From Phycisphaerae bacterium (GTDB lineage: Bacteria > Planctomycetota > Phycisphaerae > Phycisphaerales > UBA1924): a stretch of 64,000 nt of DNA. Below the pieces are notes generated by a model. The model was not told the DNA's origin. It worked only from the letters and a program-made list of their open reading frames with translations, and ran no database searches. The translations under genes and the position numbers were made by a program. Each line of letters starts with the position of its first letter. Positions within the stretch are counted from its first letter, which is position 1. Where the stretch lies: NCBI GenBank assembly GCA_030426605.1, contig JAUHXM010000001.1, positions 1 to 64,000 on the forward strand, given 5' to 3'. Below, in pieces: positions 38,592-47,728 of this stretch.

Positions 38592-39047
38592 TCAGTCCTC
38601 GTCGTCGCGGTGCAGGTCGAGCTTGTCGGTATTGAGCACGCGGACGAGCCCGTCCTTCAGGCGCTTCTCGCCGAAGTTGATGATGTTGCCCAGATCGATG
38701 TCCGCCGCCTTCAGCTGCGCCCGCAGCTCGTAGCGCGGCTGCGACCCGATCTCGGTGTGCTCCGCCATGAGCTTCACGATGAACTTGCCATCCACGAACA
38801 GATCGGCGACGACCTCGCCGACCTTCTCGCCCTCGAACGTCACGTCGAACGCCTTGTCGATCTCGCAGTTCAGGCCCTCATCCTTGACGAGCTTGACCAC
38901 GGCGTTCAGGTACACCTCGCGCCCGTACCCGGGCCCGAGCGCCTTGTGCACCTCGATGCAGGCGCCGATGACGGCGCCGCTCACCTTGGTGACCGCTTCG
39001 TCGAGCTCGGAAAGGGGAACGCCCCGGCGTCGTCTGTCGTCGTGCAT
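38592..39047 (-). CDS. GxxExxY-family protein
   Basis: VSGAVIGACIEVHKALGPGYGREVYLNAV...VADLFVDGKFIVKLMAEHTEI. Confidence 0.75.
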   Translation of the reverse strand: MHDDRRRRGVPLSELDEAVTKVSGAVIGACIEVHKALGPGYGREVYLNAVVKLVKDEGLNCEIDKAFDVTFEGEKVGEVVADLFVDGKFIVKLMAEHTEIGSQPRYELRAQLKAADIDLGNIINFGEKRLKDGLVRVLNTDKLDLHRDDED

Positions 39048-39107
39048 CTGAAGTCTCCTGTGTAGGGGTCCGATCGCCGGGCGCGCCCGGCGTGTGATTG
39101 TTGCCGC

Positions 39108-40424
39108 TCAGGTCGCCCGCCGGAGGACCGCCGCGGCGTTCTGCCCGCCCAGCGCCGTCGTGCACACGAGCACGTTCCCGAGCGCCGCGTCGCGCGACCC
39201 GCCCGCGCCCGCGTCGATCCCCGCCGCGGGCGTGCCCGCGTGGATCCGCGCCGGGAGGGTCTGGTGGTGCACCGCGAGCGCCGCGGCGGCCGTCATCAGC
39301 CCGCCCTGCCCCGCCATCGCGTCCCCGATCGTCGGGGCGAGCGAGACGACGGGGATCTCGCCCAGCCGGTCGCCGAAGACCGTCTTGAAGGCGCCAAGCT
39401 CGTGCGCGTCCGCCGCGGGCAAGCCGAGCCCGGTCGGGAAGATCGCGTCGATGTCCGCCGCGGTAGCGCCCGCGTCGCGCAGCGCGGATTCGATCGCGAG
39501 CTCGAGCCCCGTCTCGCCGCGCAGGTCCGACTGCGACGCGCCGAACCCCGCGACCTCCGCGTACACGCGCACGCCGCGCGCCCTCGCGTGCGCCATCTCC
39601 TCGATGATCAGGATCCCGCCGCCCTCGGCGAGCAGCGTTCCGCCCGCGTCCGCGTCGTACGGCTTGACGACGCGCGACCCGTCCGTCGCGTCGCCCGTCG
39701 CCGCGAGCCGCTTGAGCAGCTCGAGACGCATGAGCCCCATGAGATTCAGCTTGCTCTCGGCACCGCCCACGATCGAGATATCCGCGTCGTCGCGCTCGAT
39801 CACGCGCGCCCCCTCGCCCAGGCTCAGCAAGCCCGACGACTCGGCCGCGAGGATCGTGTTCGACGGGCCCTCGCACCCATGGATGATCGTGACGTGGCAC
39901 GCCAGCATGTTGGGCAGGTACTTGAGCATCCAGAGTGGGGGCAGGTTGTTCATCCCCTGCGCGCCGCCCTCGGCGGTGCCCCACCGCTGCACGTCCCATT
40001 TCCCGTCGTCATCGAGCGAGTTCACGAGCGCCCGCGTCAGCTCGTTCGCCTCCGCCGCGATCAGCCCCGCGCCGATCTGACACCCCGTGCGCTCGGGGAC
40101 GATCTCAAACCCCGCGTCGCCGTCTTCCGACCCGCGGGTCCTGAGACCCGCGTCGTCCGACGCGAGCTTCGCCGCGGCGACGGCGAGCTCGGCGTCCCGC
40201 GCCATCACCTTCGTCGCCTTGCGGTAGCTTTTGGGCACGAACGACTTCGCGTCGATGCCCTCGACCGTCCCGGCGAGCTTGGAGGCAAACCCCGACGCGT
40301 CGAACGCCCCGATCGGCCCAAGACCGCTGGTGCCCTCGAGCAACGACGACCAGAAGGCGTCCACGCCCGAGCCCACGCACGAGACGGGCCCGAGCCCGGT
40401 GATTCCGACACGTCGCCGATCCAT
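39108..40424 (-). CDS. Ketosynthase-like protein lacking catalytic residues (chain-length-factor-like)
   Basis: VGITGLGPVSCVGSGVDAFW...GPSNTILAAESSGLLSLGEGARVIERDDADISIVGGAES. Confidence 0.82.
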   Translation of the reverse strand: MDRRRVGITGLGPVSCVGSGVDAFWSSLLEGTSGLGPIGAFDASGFASKLAGTVEGIDAKSFVPKSYRKATKVMARDAELAVAAAKLASDDAGLRTRGSEDGDAGFEIVPERTGCQIGAGLIAAEANELTRALVNSLDDDGKWDVQRWGTAEGGAQGMNNLPPLWMLKYLPNMLACHVTIIHGCEGPSNTILAAESSGLLSLGEGARVIERDDADISIVGGAESKLNLMGLMRLELLKRLAATGDATDGSRVVKPYDADAGGTLLAEGGGILIIEEMAHARARGVRVYAEVAGFGASQSDLRGETGLELAIESALRDAGATAADIDAIFPTGLGLPAADAHELGAFKTVFGDRLGEIPVVSLAPTIGDAMAGQGGLMTAAAALAVHHQTLPARIHAGTPAAGIDAGAGGSRDAALGNVLVCTTALGGQNAAAVLRRAT

Positions 40425-40430
40425 CTGGAG

Positions 40431-40436
40431 AGTGTA
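40431..40436 (-). promoter_or_regulatory. -10-like TACACT, 6 nt before ATG 40424
   Basis: TACACT-ctccag-ATG. Confidence 0.6.
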
Positions 40437-40470
40437 GAGCCGCCAAGCCCCGCGGCCCGATCCTCAACAG

Positions 40471-40962
40471 GTGCGGACCTTCCGACCCCCAAGGCTGACG
40501 CTGCGCCCGGGCCCGATCGCGGGCTGGATGTTCGTGATCGCGGGCACCGCGATGCTGCTCGCCGCCGTCCTCGTCCCCACGGCCGACGATCTGTCCAACG
40601 CCCGCTGGCAGCTCAACAAAGCTCTCGCGATGGAAGCCCACGCCCTCGAACGCATCGACCGGCACGAGCAGTACCTGGCGTCGATCGAGGGCGCGGACCC
40701 GGACGTCGCGGTCGCCCTCGCCGGGGCGCAGCTGAACCTCGTCCCCACGGGCATGGACGTGCTCGCCGCCCCGGGACGCCCGGCGGACCTGGACCTGTTC
40801 GCCTCGATCGAGCCCGCCCCGCCCGCCTTTGCCCCCCGCAATCGGGTGGGTTCGACCCTCGAGCGGATGGTGATGGATCCGAGCCTGCGGTTGTGGGTCA
40901 TCGCGGGGTCCGCGATCCTGCTGCTGACGGGGCTGCTGCCCGCGTCGCGGCCCGGTGCCTAA
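40471..40962 (+). CDS. Hypothetical protein with two TM segments
   Basis: 163 aa ORF from GTG. Confidence 0.55.
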   Translation: MRTFRPPRLTLRPGPIAGWMFVIAGTAMLLAAVLVPTADDLSNARWQLNKALAMEAHALERIDRHEQYLASIEGADPDVAVALAGAQLNLVPTGMDVLAAPGRPADLDLFASIEPAPPAFAPRNRVGSTLERMVMDPSLRLWVIAGSAILLLTGLLPASRPGA

Positions 40963-40976
40963 GTCGTTCCCTTCGC

Positions 40977-40982
40977 TATGGT
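40977..40982 (+). promoter_or_regulatory. -10-like TATGGT, 6 nt before rnpA GTG 40989
   Basis: TATGGT-tcagtc-GTG. Confidence 0.55.
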
Positions 40983-40988
40983 TCAGTC

Positions 40989-41396
40989 GTGAGCGAGCCC
41001 CCGCCCGAGCGAGCCGTGTTCCGCCGACGCCATCGGCTGGCGCACGATCTGGAGTACGCCGCCGTCTTCCGGGCGAAGCTCCGCAAATCGCGTGGGCCGC
41101 TTGTCGTCTTTGCCCGCCCGACCGAGGGATCCGAGCACCGGTTGGGCCTGTCCGTGGGTCGCCGCGCGGGCCCGGCCCACCGGCGTGTGCGGATCAAGCG
41201 TCTGATCCGCGAAGCGTTCCGCCTCGAACGCGCCTCGCTGCCCCACCCTGATCTGGGGTCGTTCGATCTGATCGTGAACGCACGGGCCCACGACATCGCG
41301 CCGTTGAGCGCGTATCGCCGATGGCTCACCGAAGCCGTCACGGCGATCGCCCGCGAGCAATCCAAACGCGACACGAAGCGTGCCCCCGATGCCTGA
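40989..41396 (+). CDS. rnpA: Ribonuclease P protein component
   Basis: FRRRHRLAHDLEYAAVFRAKLRKSRGPLVVFARP...RLGLSVGRRAGPAHRRVRIKRLIREAFR; followed by yidD. Confidence 0.88.
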   Translation: MSEPPPERAVFRRRHRLAHDLEYAAVFRAKLRKSRGPLVVFARPTEGSEHRLGLSVGRRAGPAHRRVRIKRLIREAFRLERASLPHPDLGSFDLIVNARAHDIAPLSAYRRWLTEAVTAIAREQSKRDTKRAPDA

Positions 41397-41715
41397 GCAG
41401 CGCGCCGGCCCGGGCCCGATCAGCCGCGCGCTCGCGGCGCCCTGCGTCTGGATGATCCTGCTGTATCGCGTGACGCTCAGCCCGTTCATCGGCGGGCAGT
41501 GCCGGTTCCACCCGACGTGCTCGATCTACGGGCTCGAGGCGTACCGGCGTCACGGCGTGTGGCGTGGGACGGTCCTGACGCTTGCGCGGATCGGGCGATG
41601 TCATCCTTTCAACAAGGGCGGGTACGACCCGGTGCCGGTGGACGACCCCCCGCCGCCGAGTCGATACGCTGGGCCCGACGAGACGAGCCCTCCCGACGAC
41701 CCCGGACACCCATGA
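41380..41715 (+). CDS. yidD: Membrane protein insertion efficiency factor
   Basis: LYRVTLSPFIGGQCRFHPTCSIYGLEAYRRHG...ARIGRCHPFNKGGYDPVP. Confidence 0.93.
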   Translation: MPPMPEQRAGPGPISRALAAPCVWMILLYRVTLSPFIGGQCRFHPTCSIYGLEAYRRHGVWRGTVLTLARIGRCHPFNKGGYDPVPVDDPPPPSRYAGPDETSPPDDPGHP

Positions 41716-42308
41716 GCCGACTCCCCGCCGCCGAACGACGAGAGCAGCTGCTCGACCGGGCGGCGGACCTGTTCAGCGAACGCGGGTACGCGCGCGCCAC
41801 CACGTCCGAACTCGCCAAAGCCGCGGGCGTCACCGAGCCCATCATCTACCGCCACTTCAAGTCCAAGCGCGACCTGTACGTCGCGCTCATCGAGCGCACG
41901 GGCAAGGAGACCCTCGCCCAGTGGGAGGCCGACCTCGACGGCGCCGCCGACCCGGCCGACCGCCTCCGACGCTTGCTGGGCGACAACCCGATGGTCAGCG
42001 CCAAGGGCAAGGGCCCCTACCGCGTCTTCCTCCAGTCGATCTCCGAGGTGGACGACGAGTCGATCCACGCCGCGGTCAGCGAGCACATCGCGAGCGTGCA
42101 CGCCTTCATCGTGCGTGAGATCAAGGCGGCCCAGGACGCCCGGCAGGTGACCGATAAGTTCTCCGCCGACGTCATCGCGTGGATGCTCCTGCACATCGGG
42201 ATGGGCTACGGCGTGATGAGCGCGATGGCGATCCCCGGGCACGGGCGCGACAGCGGGGGCACCCACGTCCGTGACGTGCTCGAGCGCGTCCTCGTGCGGC
42301 AACGCTGA
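41712..42308 (+). CDS. TetR/AcrR-family regulator
   Basis: RREQLLDRAADLFSERGYARATTSELAKAAGVTEPIIYRHFKSKRDLYVAL. Confidence 0.92.
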   Translation: MSRLPAAERREQLLDRAADLFSERGYARATTSELAKAAGVTEPIIYRHFKSKRDLYVALIERTGKETLAQWEADLDGAADPADRLRRLLGDNPMVSAKGKGPYRVFLQSISEVDDESIHAAVSEHIASVHAFIVREIKAAQDARQVTDKFSADVIAWMLLHIGMGYGVMSAMAIPGHGRDSGGTHVRDVLERVLVRQR

Positions 42309-42328
42309 GCAAATGCAGACCACAGCAC

Positions 42329-42401
42329 GGGTGCCACGGCTTGACTTGCAAGCCGTGCCATCGCGATCACGGTTTGCCCTTCGGGTCAAACCGTGGCACC
42401 C
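42329..42401. repeat. Bipartite palindromic repeat, two hairpins (divergent member)
   Basis: GGGTGCCACGGCTTG-actt-GCAAGCCGTG ... CACGGTTTG...CAAACCGTGGCACCC. Confidence 0.85.
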
Positions 42402-42434
42402 GATCGATCGCCAGGAACGCCTCTACCATCGCCC

Positions 42435-43595
42435 GTGCGGGCCTACTTGGACAACAACGCGACCTCCCAGCCCCTGCCCGAGGTGCGCGAGGCGGTCGCC
42501 GAGGCACTCAGCACCGAGTGGGCGAACCCCTCGAGCGTGCACCACGAGGGCCAGCTCGCGCGTCGGCGGGTCGAGCTCGCTCGGATGTCCATCGCGAACC
42601 TGATCGGCGCCAAGCCGCGCGACATGCTGCTCTGCTCGTCGGGCACCGAGTCGATCGACCTGGCGATCCGAGGCGTGCTGGGCGCGAATCCATCAAAGAA
42701 TGCGATCGTGACGAGCGCCGTCGAGCACGCCGCCGTGCGTGACCTCTGCGCGGCGCTCGCGCGTGAGCAAGACATCGAGATCCGCACCGCGCCCCTCGGC
42801 GCGCACGGCGTGGTGGACGCCGAGGCGCTCGCGTCCGTGCTCGACGACAACGTCGCGCTCGTGAGCGTCCAATGGGCGAACAATGAGACGGGCGCGATCC
42901 AGCCCGTATGCGCGATCAGCGACGCCTGCCGCGCGCGCGGCGTGGCGTTCCATTGCGACGCCGTGCAGTGGGTCGGCAAGATGCCCCTCGACCTGCGCGA
43001 CGACCGGACGCCCGCGTTCGACCTGCTCACGCTCAGCGCCCACAAATTCCACGGTCCCAAGGGCGTCGGGGCGTTGTGGGCGCGCCCGACGGTCGCGCTG
43101 CGCCCGGTGGTGCACGGGTCGCAGGAGCTCGGGCGGCGCGGGGGGACGGAGAACGTCCCCGGGATCGCGGGCGCGGGCGCCGCGGCGGACGCGGCCCGCG
43201 AATGGCTCGCAGACGCGTCGGGGCGCGAGCGCGTCCGCGCCCGCCGCGACCGGCTCGAGTCGGGCATCCTCGAGCGCCTGCCCGGCACCACCGTGAACGG
43301 CCCGACCGGCCCCGGCGCGCGTCTCTGGAACACGACCAACATCGCCCTGCCCGGGCTCGAAGCCGAGGCGGTGCTCATGGTCCTGTCCGACCTTGGCGTC
43401 GCCGCGAGCGCCGGTGCGGCGTGCAGCTCGGGCTCGCTCGACCCCTCGCCCGTCCTGCTCGCGATGGGCGTGCCCGAGCGCGTGGCGCACGGATCCGTCC
43501 GGCTCTCCCTCTCCCGGTTCACGACCGACGAAGAGATCGAACACACGATCGACGCGTTCGAGCAGGCGGCGGCCCGTCTCGGGTTCGCGCCCTGA
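42435..43595 (+). CDS. Cysteine desulfurase
   Basis: AYLDNNATSQPLPEVREAV, FHCDAVQWVGKMPLDL, LSAHKFHGPKGVGALW, SAGAACSSGSLDPS. Confidence 0.93.
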   Translation: MRAYLDNNATSQPLPEVREAVAEALSTEWANPSSVHHEGQLARRRVELARMSIANLIGAKPRDMLLCSSGTESIDLAIRGVLGANPSKNAIVTSAVEHAAVRDLCAALAREQDIEIRTAPLGAHGVVDAEALASVLDDNVALVSVQWANNETGAIQPVCAISDACRARGVAFHCDAVQWVGKMPLDLRDDRTPAFDLLTLSAHKFHGPKGVGALWARPTVALRPVVHGSQELGRRGGTENVPGIAGAGAAADAAREWLADASGRERVRARRDRLESGILERLPGTTVNGPTGPGARLWNTTNIALPGLEAEAVLMVLSDLGVAASAGAACSSGSLDPSPVLLAMGVPERVAHGSVRLSLSRFTTDEEIEHTIDAFEQAAARLGFAP

Positions 43596-43623
43596 TCGAG
43601 TGGCACCCCGATCCCGAGCCCGG

Positions 43624-43629
43624 TAGCCT
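43624..43629 (+). promoter_or_regulatory. -10-like TAGCCT, 6 nt before ATG 43636
   Basis: TAGCCT-tgctcc-ATG. Confidence 0.6.
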
Positions 43630-43635
43630 TGCTCC

Positions 43636-44418
43636 ATGGAACACAACCCCTACGCCGGGAACGGCGACGTCGGGATCTACACCGAGCCCGAACGCACCAG
43701 CATCGCCGCCGTCCTGAGCCTGATCTGCTCGCTTATCTGCTGCCTGCCGGCGGTCCCGCTCTTGGGCGTGGTGCTCGGCGCGATCGCGTTGATCGGCATC
43801 GGACGCTCGGACGGGCGCGTCGGCGGGCGCGGGCTCGCGGTCGCGGGCATCGTGCTGGGCATCCTCTTTACCGTCGCCCAGATCGGCATCGTGCTCGGCG
43901 GCGGGATGGTCGCCCAGAAGTTCATCACCGAGATCGCCGTCGTGGGCGGCGACGCACTTGAGGACATGGACAACGACCGGTACGACGAGGTCCGCGCGAT
44001 CTTCGCCAATGACCTCGCGACCATCTCCGACGAAGACATCGCCGCCTTCCGCGAGGCGTACCGCGCCGAGACGGGCGGGCTCGTCTCCACCCCGCAGACC
44101 TTCGGCGAGCTCTTGAACGGTTGGATGGCCCAGGGCACGCTCATGCAGCGCTACCAGGGACGCAACGACCTGATCCCGATCCCCGCGACGTTCGACAACG
44201 GCTCCGGGCTCATCATCCTTCAGATCGACCAGAGCGGCATGACCCAGCCCGCGCCGGGCATGGTCCTCCCGATCTTCGACCTCTACGTCGTGGACACGGA
44301 CGGCGACAGCTTCGAGCTCTCGTCGTACATGACCGACCCGATCAACCCGGACGACGCCGCCCCCGGTGACGCGGCCGCCGATCCCGATGACACCGAAGAG
44401 GAACCCGAAGGCCCGTGA
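43636..44418 (+). CDS. DUF4190-like membrane protein
   Basis: SIAAVLSLICSLICCLPAVPLLGVVLGAIALIGIGRSDGRVGGRGLAVAGIVLGIL. Confidence 0.65.
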   Translation: MEHNPYAGNGDVGIYTEPERTSIAAVLSLICSLICCLPAVPLLGVVLGAIALIGIGRSDGRVGGRGLAVAGIVLGILFTVAQIGIVLGGGMVAQKFITEIAVVGGDALEDMDNDRYDEVRAIFANDLATISDEDIAAFREAYRAETGGLVSTPQTFGELLNGWMAQGTLMQRYQGRNDLIPIPATFDNGSGLIILQIDQSGMTQPAPGMVLPIFDLYVVDTDGDSFELSSYMTDPINPDDAAPGDAAADPDDTEEEPEGP

Positions 44419-45311
44419 CGCCCGCAGACCCCGACCACGCCATCCGTGTGCGCCACGTGCGCAAGGTGTTCGGTGCGCAGACCGTGCTCGACGACATCAA
44501 CCTGGACGTCAAGCGCGGCGAGACCATGGTCATCATGGGCGGGTCCGGGTCGGGCAAGTCCACGCTCTTGCGCTGCGTCATCGGGTCGCACGCGATCAAC
44601 GCCGGCTCGATCGAGCTGCTGGGCAAGACCATCACGGGCATGCGCGAGGAGCAGCTCAACGAGGTCCGCAAGCGGTTCGGGATCCTGTTCCAGTCCGGGG
44701 CGCTGTTCAACTCGATGACGATCGCCCAGAACGTCGCCCTCCCCTTGCGCGAGCACACCGACCTGGACCCCGAGATCATCGACATCCAGGTCAAGATCAA
44801 GCTCGAGCTCGTGGGCCTGCGCGAGCATGCGGACAAGTTCCCGGCGCAGATCTCCGGCGGTATGAAGAAACGCGCCGGGCTCGCCCGGGCCCTCGCCCTG
44901 GACCCCCAGATCCTGTTTTACGACGAGCCCAGCGCCGGGCTCGACCCCGTCACGAGCGCCCAGATCGACCAGCTGATCGTCGCGCTCTCGCGCCAGCTGG
45001 GCGTGACATCGGTCGTCGTGACGCACGAGATGGACTCGGCGTTCACGATCGCCGATCGGATGGCGATGCTCGACAAGGGGCGGATCCTGGCGGTCGAGTC
45101 GCGAGAATGGTTCGAATCGCTGCGGGATCTGGACGATGAAGCCGCCGCGAGCCGATCCGAGAGCGAGCGGCTTATCCGTCAGTTTTTGCGCGGCGACGCC
45201 GACGGCCCGCTCACCGACCGCCGGAGCGCCGACGGGTACGAGATCGATCTCTTCGGGCCCAAGACCGTGGGCGTGACGACGACGCCCAGCGTGGAATCCA
45301 CCAGGGGCTGA
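44415..45311 (+). CDS. MlaF-like ABC transporter ATPase
   Basis: [79 protein letters not shown]. Confidence 0.92.
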   Translation: MTPADPDHAIRVRHVRKVFGAQTVLDDINLDVKRGETMVIMGGSGSGKSTLLRCVIGSHAINAGSIELLGKTITGMREEQLNEVRKRFGILFQSGALFNSMTIAQNVALPLREHTDLDPEIIDIQVKIKLELVGLREHADKFPAQISGGMKKRAGLARALALDPQILFYDEPSAGLDPVTSAQIDQLIVALSRQLGVTSVVVTHEMDSAFTIADRMAMLDKGRILAVESREWFESLRDLDDEAAASRSESERLIRQFLRGDADGPLTDRRSADGYEIDLFGPKTVGVTTTPSVESTRG

Positions 45312-45327
45312 GCCTTTCACCGGACGT

Positions 45328-46683
45328 GTGATGACGAACAAGAACAACGTCATGGCGGGGCTGTTTCTCATCGGCGGGCTGCTGCTCGCGGTGGGCATGA
45401 GTTTCTGGCTGGGTGAGGCGGCCTCGCTGCTTGGCTCCAAACACCAATACATCGTGCGCTACGACCTGCGGACGGGCACCGCCGGGCTACAGCCCGGGTC
45501 GGACGTCACTCTGGCCGGGCAGGCGGTCGGGCGGGTGCTCTCGGTGGACACGATCTACACGACCGACGACACCGGGGCGCGGGTGCCGCTGGCGATCGAC
45601 GTGACGATCGCGGTGGACACGGACGTGGTGCTCTACGAGGACGCGTACGCCGAGCTCAACGCCCCGCTGCTGGGCGGAGTGAGCTCGATCAACATCGCCG
45701 GCACCGGGTCGGGCGCGTTCAACGGCTCGCCCGAGCTGGGCGGGATCTTCACCGGCTCGCCCGACGCCAACGCGATCCTGGACGAGGGCGAGACGCTGCG
45801 CGGGCGCCTCGCGCCGGGGATCCTGGCGCTGGCCGGGCTGGACGCGGAGGCCATCGCGCGGATCGGCGAGACGCTCGACAACGTCGCCGCCGCCAGCGCC
45901 GACATCAAGCGGATGACCGGCGCCTTCGCCACGGATGCCGAGCCCAGCTCGCAGAGCGTGCGCGCCATCCTGGCGGACGTCGAGGGGTTCACGACCCGGC
46001 TCGACGAGCCGGGCGGGTGGGCCGACGACGTCTCGCGGGTCCTCGCGCAGGGTCGCGCGTTCGCGGACCGGCTCGTGCCCATCGCCGACCGGGCCGACGC
46101 GACCGTCGCCGACGCGGGGCTCATGATCGGCGACGCCCGCGCCGTGCTCGCCGCCAACCGCGACCGGCTCGACCGGACCTTCGCGAATGTCGAGGCGATC
46201 ACCGAGACGGTGCGCTACGAATCGATCGAGGGCGTGAACCGGCTGCTCGATCAGGGCGTGCTCGCGGCGAGCACGTACACGGACCTGGGCGACCAGCTCA
46301 ACGTGATCGTGGACCGCGAGTACCCGAAGATCCGGGGCACCGTCACGAACGTGATGAGCACGACCGAGCAGGCCTCGATGTTCATGGCCGAGCTCAGGGC
46401 CCAGCCTTGGCGCGTGCTCCAGCAGCCCTCGGGGGCGGACCTGGAGCGTGAGCCCCTCTACACCGCGACACGGGCGTACGCCCGGGCGGTCGGGGACCTT
46501 CGGGCCGCGGGCGAGGCGCTCGAGTCGGTCATCACGCGGACACGGGCCGATGGGTCGGTTCGCCCGCAGCACGCGCTGGACCCCGCCGAGGTCTCCGCGC
46601 TGCGTGACGATGTGGACGCCGCGTTCGAGCGGTACAAGTCCGCCGAGCGGGCGATGCTCGAGCAGCTCATCCGCAACCGCTGA
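45328..46683 (+). CDS. MlaD/MCE-family lipid-transport protein
   Basis: N-terminal TM, YDLRTGTAGLQPGSDVTLAGQAVGRVLSVDTIY. Confidence 0.85.
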   Translation: MMTNKNNVMAGLFLIGGLLLAVGMSFWLGEAASLLGSKHQYIVRYDLRTGTAGLQPGSDVTLAGQAVGRVLSVDTIYTTDDTGARVPLAIDVTIAVDTDVVLYEDAYAELNAPLLGGVSSINIAGTGSGAFNGSPELGGIFTGSPDANAILDEGETLRGRLAPGILALAGLDAEAIARIGETLDNVAAASADIKRMTGAFATDAEPSSQSVRAILADVEGFTTRLDEPGGWADDVSRVLAQGRAFADRLVPIADRADATVADAGLMIGDARAVLAANRDRLDRTFANVEAITETVRYESIEGVNRLLDQGVLAASTYTDLGDQLNVIVDREYPKIRGTVTNVMSTTEQASMFMAELRAQPWRVLQQPSGADLEREPLYTATRAYARAVGDLRAAGEALESVITRTRADGSVRPQHALDPAEVSALRDDVDAAFERYKSAERAMLEQLIRNR

Positions 46684-46713
46684 TCGGCCCTTCCGGAACC
46701 CGAACCGGCCTGC

Positions 46714-46719
46714 TAGACT
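46714..46719 (+). promoter_or_regulatory. -10-like TAGACT, 6 nt before ATG 46726
   Basis: TAGACT-gcgccc-ATG. Confidence 0.6.
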
Positions 46720-46725
46720 GCGCCC

Positions 46726-47376
46726 ATGGCCCAGCGGCGCCACCACTACGAGCGGGCGTTCGAGCACTACCTCCGCGAGACGCGGGTGCCCTACGTCGCT
46801 GTGGATGAAGCACGCAAGGCCCTGCTGCCCGACGGGGCGACGCTGACGGTCTCGACCGCCGCCGGGTCGTCCGCAGACGCCTCGCCCGAGGCCCTGAAGA
46901 GCTTCGACTTCGTCGTGTATGGCGACACGTCCAACCTGCTCATCGAGATCAAGGGCCGCAAGATCCCCCAGCGGGCGACCCGCGCGGGCGGGCCCGGCAC
47001 CTCGGGCCGGCTTGAGTGCTGGGCGAACCGGGACGACGTCGAGTCGCTCGGCGTCTGGGAGCGTCTGTTCGGCCCCGGGTTCGAGGCGGTCTTCGTGTTC
47101 ATCTACTGGTGCGACGCCCAGCCGCCGGACGGGCTCTTTCAGGAGGTCTTCTCGTACCAAGGGCGGTGGTACGCCCTGAGGTCGATCGCCCGATCGGTCT
47201 ATGCCGGCTCGATGAAGACCCGCTCGCCCAAGTGGGGCACCGTGGACCTGCCCGCCGAGGCGTTCGCCCGCCTGAGCGAGCCGTTCGCCCCGGGCCGCGG
47301 GTGGCGGAACGCGACGGGCGGGATCCCCGACGCCGGGCCGGGCGTGGCGGCGCTCGAGCCCATCGGCGTTGCCTGA
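46726..47376 (+). CDS. Uncharacterised protein with PD-(D/E)XK-nuclease-like core
   Basis: SFDFVVYGDTSNLLIEIKGRKI; HYERAFEHYLRETRVPYVAVDEARKALLPDGA. Confidence 0.6.
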   Translation: MAQRRHHYERAFEHYLRETRVPYVAVDEARKALLPDGATLTVSTAAGSSADASPEALKSFDFVVYGDTSNLLIEIKGRKIPQRATRAGGPGTSGRLECWANRDDVESLGVWERLFGPGFEAVFVFIYWCDAQPPDGLFQEVFSYQGRWYALRSIARSVYAGSMKTRSPKWGTVDLPAEAFARLSEPFAPGRGWRNATGGIPDAGPGVAALEPIGVA

Positions 47377-47445
47377 GCGCCCGGTTGGCCCGATCCAGGG
47401 GTTCGATGCACCCGGAGCGGGCCCCGCCGCGTAGCATGGTGGAGC

Positions 47446-47691
47446 ATGCCCGACCACACCAACAACCAGACCGCCATTCGTGTCTCGCTCGTCCGCCGCG
47501 CCGCCGTGGGCGCCGCGGTGCTCGCGATGGGCGCCGGGGCGGTGATCGCGCAGGACGCCCCGCTACGCCCGCCGACGCCCAACGAGCTCAAGGGCGCCCC
47601 GTTCATCCTGACGCTGCTGATCACGGTGGTGCTGGTGGGGCTGCTGGTGCTCGCGGCGTTCTTCCCGTCCAAGCGCGGGCACCAGGACTGA
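47446..47691 (+). CDS. Small membrane protein
   Basis: 81 aa with two TM segments. Confidence 0.55.
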   Translation: MPDHTNNQTAIRVSLVRRAAVGAAVLAMGAGAVIAQDAPLRPPTPNELKGAPFILTLLITVVLVGLLVLAAFFPSKRGHQD

Positions 47692-47728
47692 CGCCCGCTC
47701 GCCGGGCGCGTCCCGGCCGGAGGTCCCG

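Noticed and set aside
39240-41396. 718-aa + strand ORF
   Set aside because: Only its last 136 codons (40989-41396) are real (rnpA); the upstream part is antisense to the ketosynthase-like gene.
41389-41715. Possible replication-origin neighbourhood (rnpA-yidD)
   Set aside because: No rpmH, dnaA, yidC or DnaA-box cluster is visible; flanking genes are unrelated.
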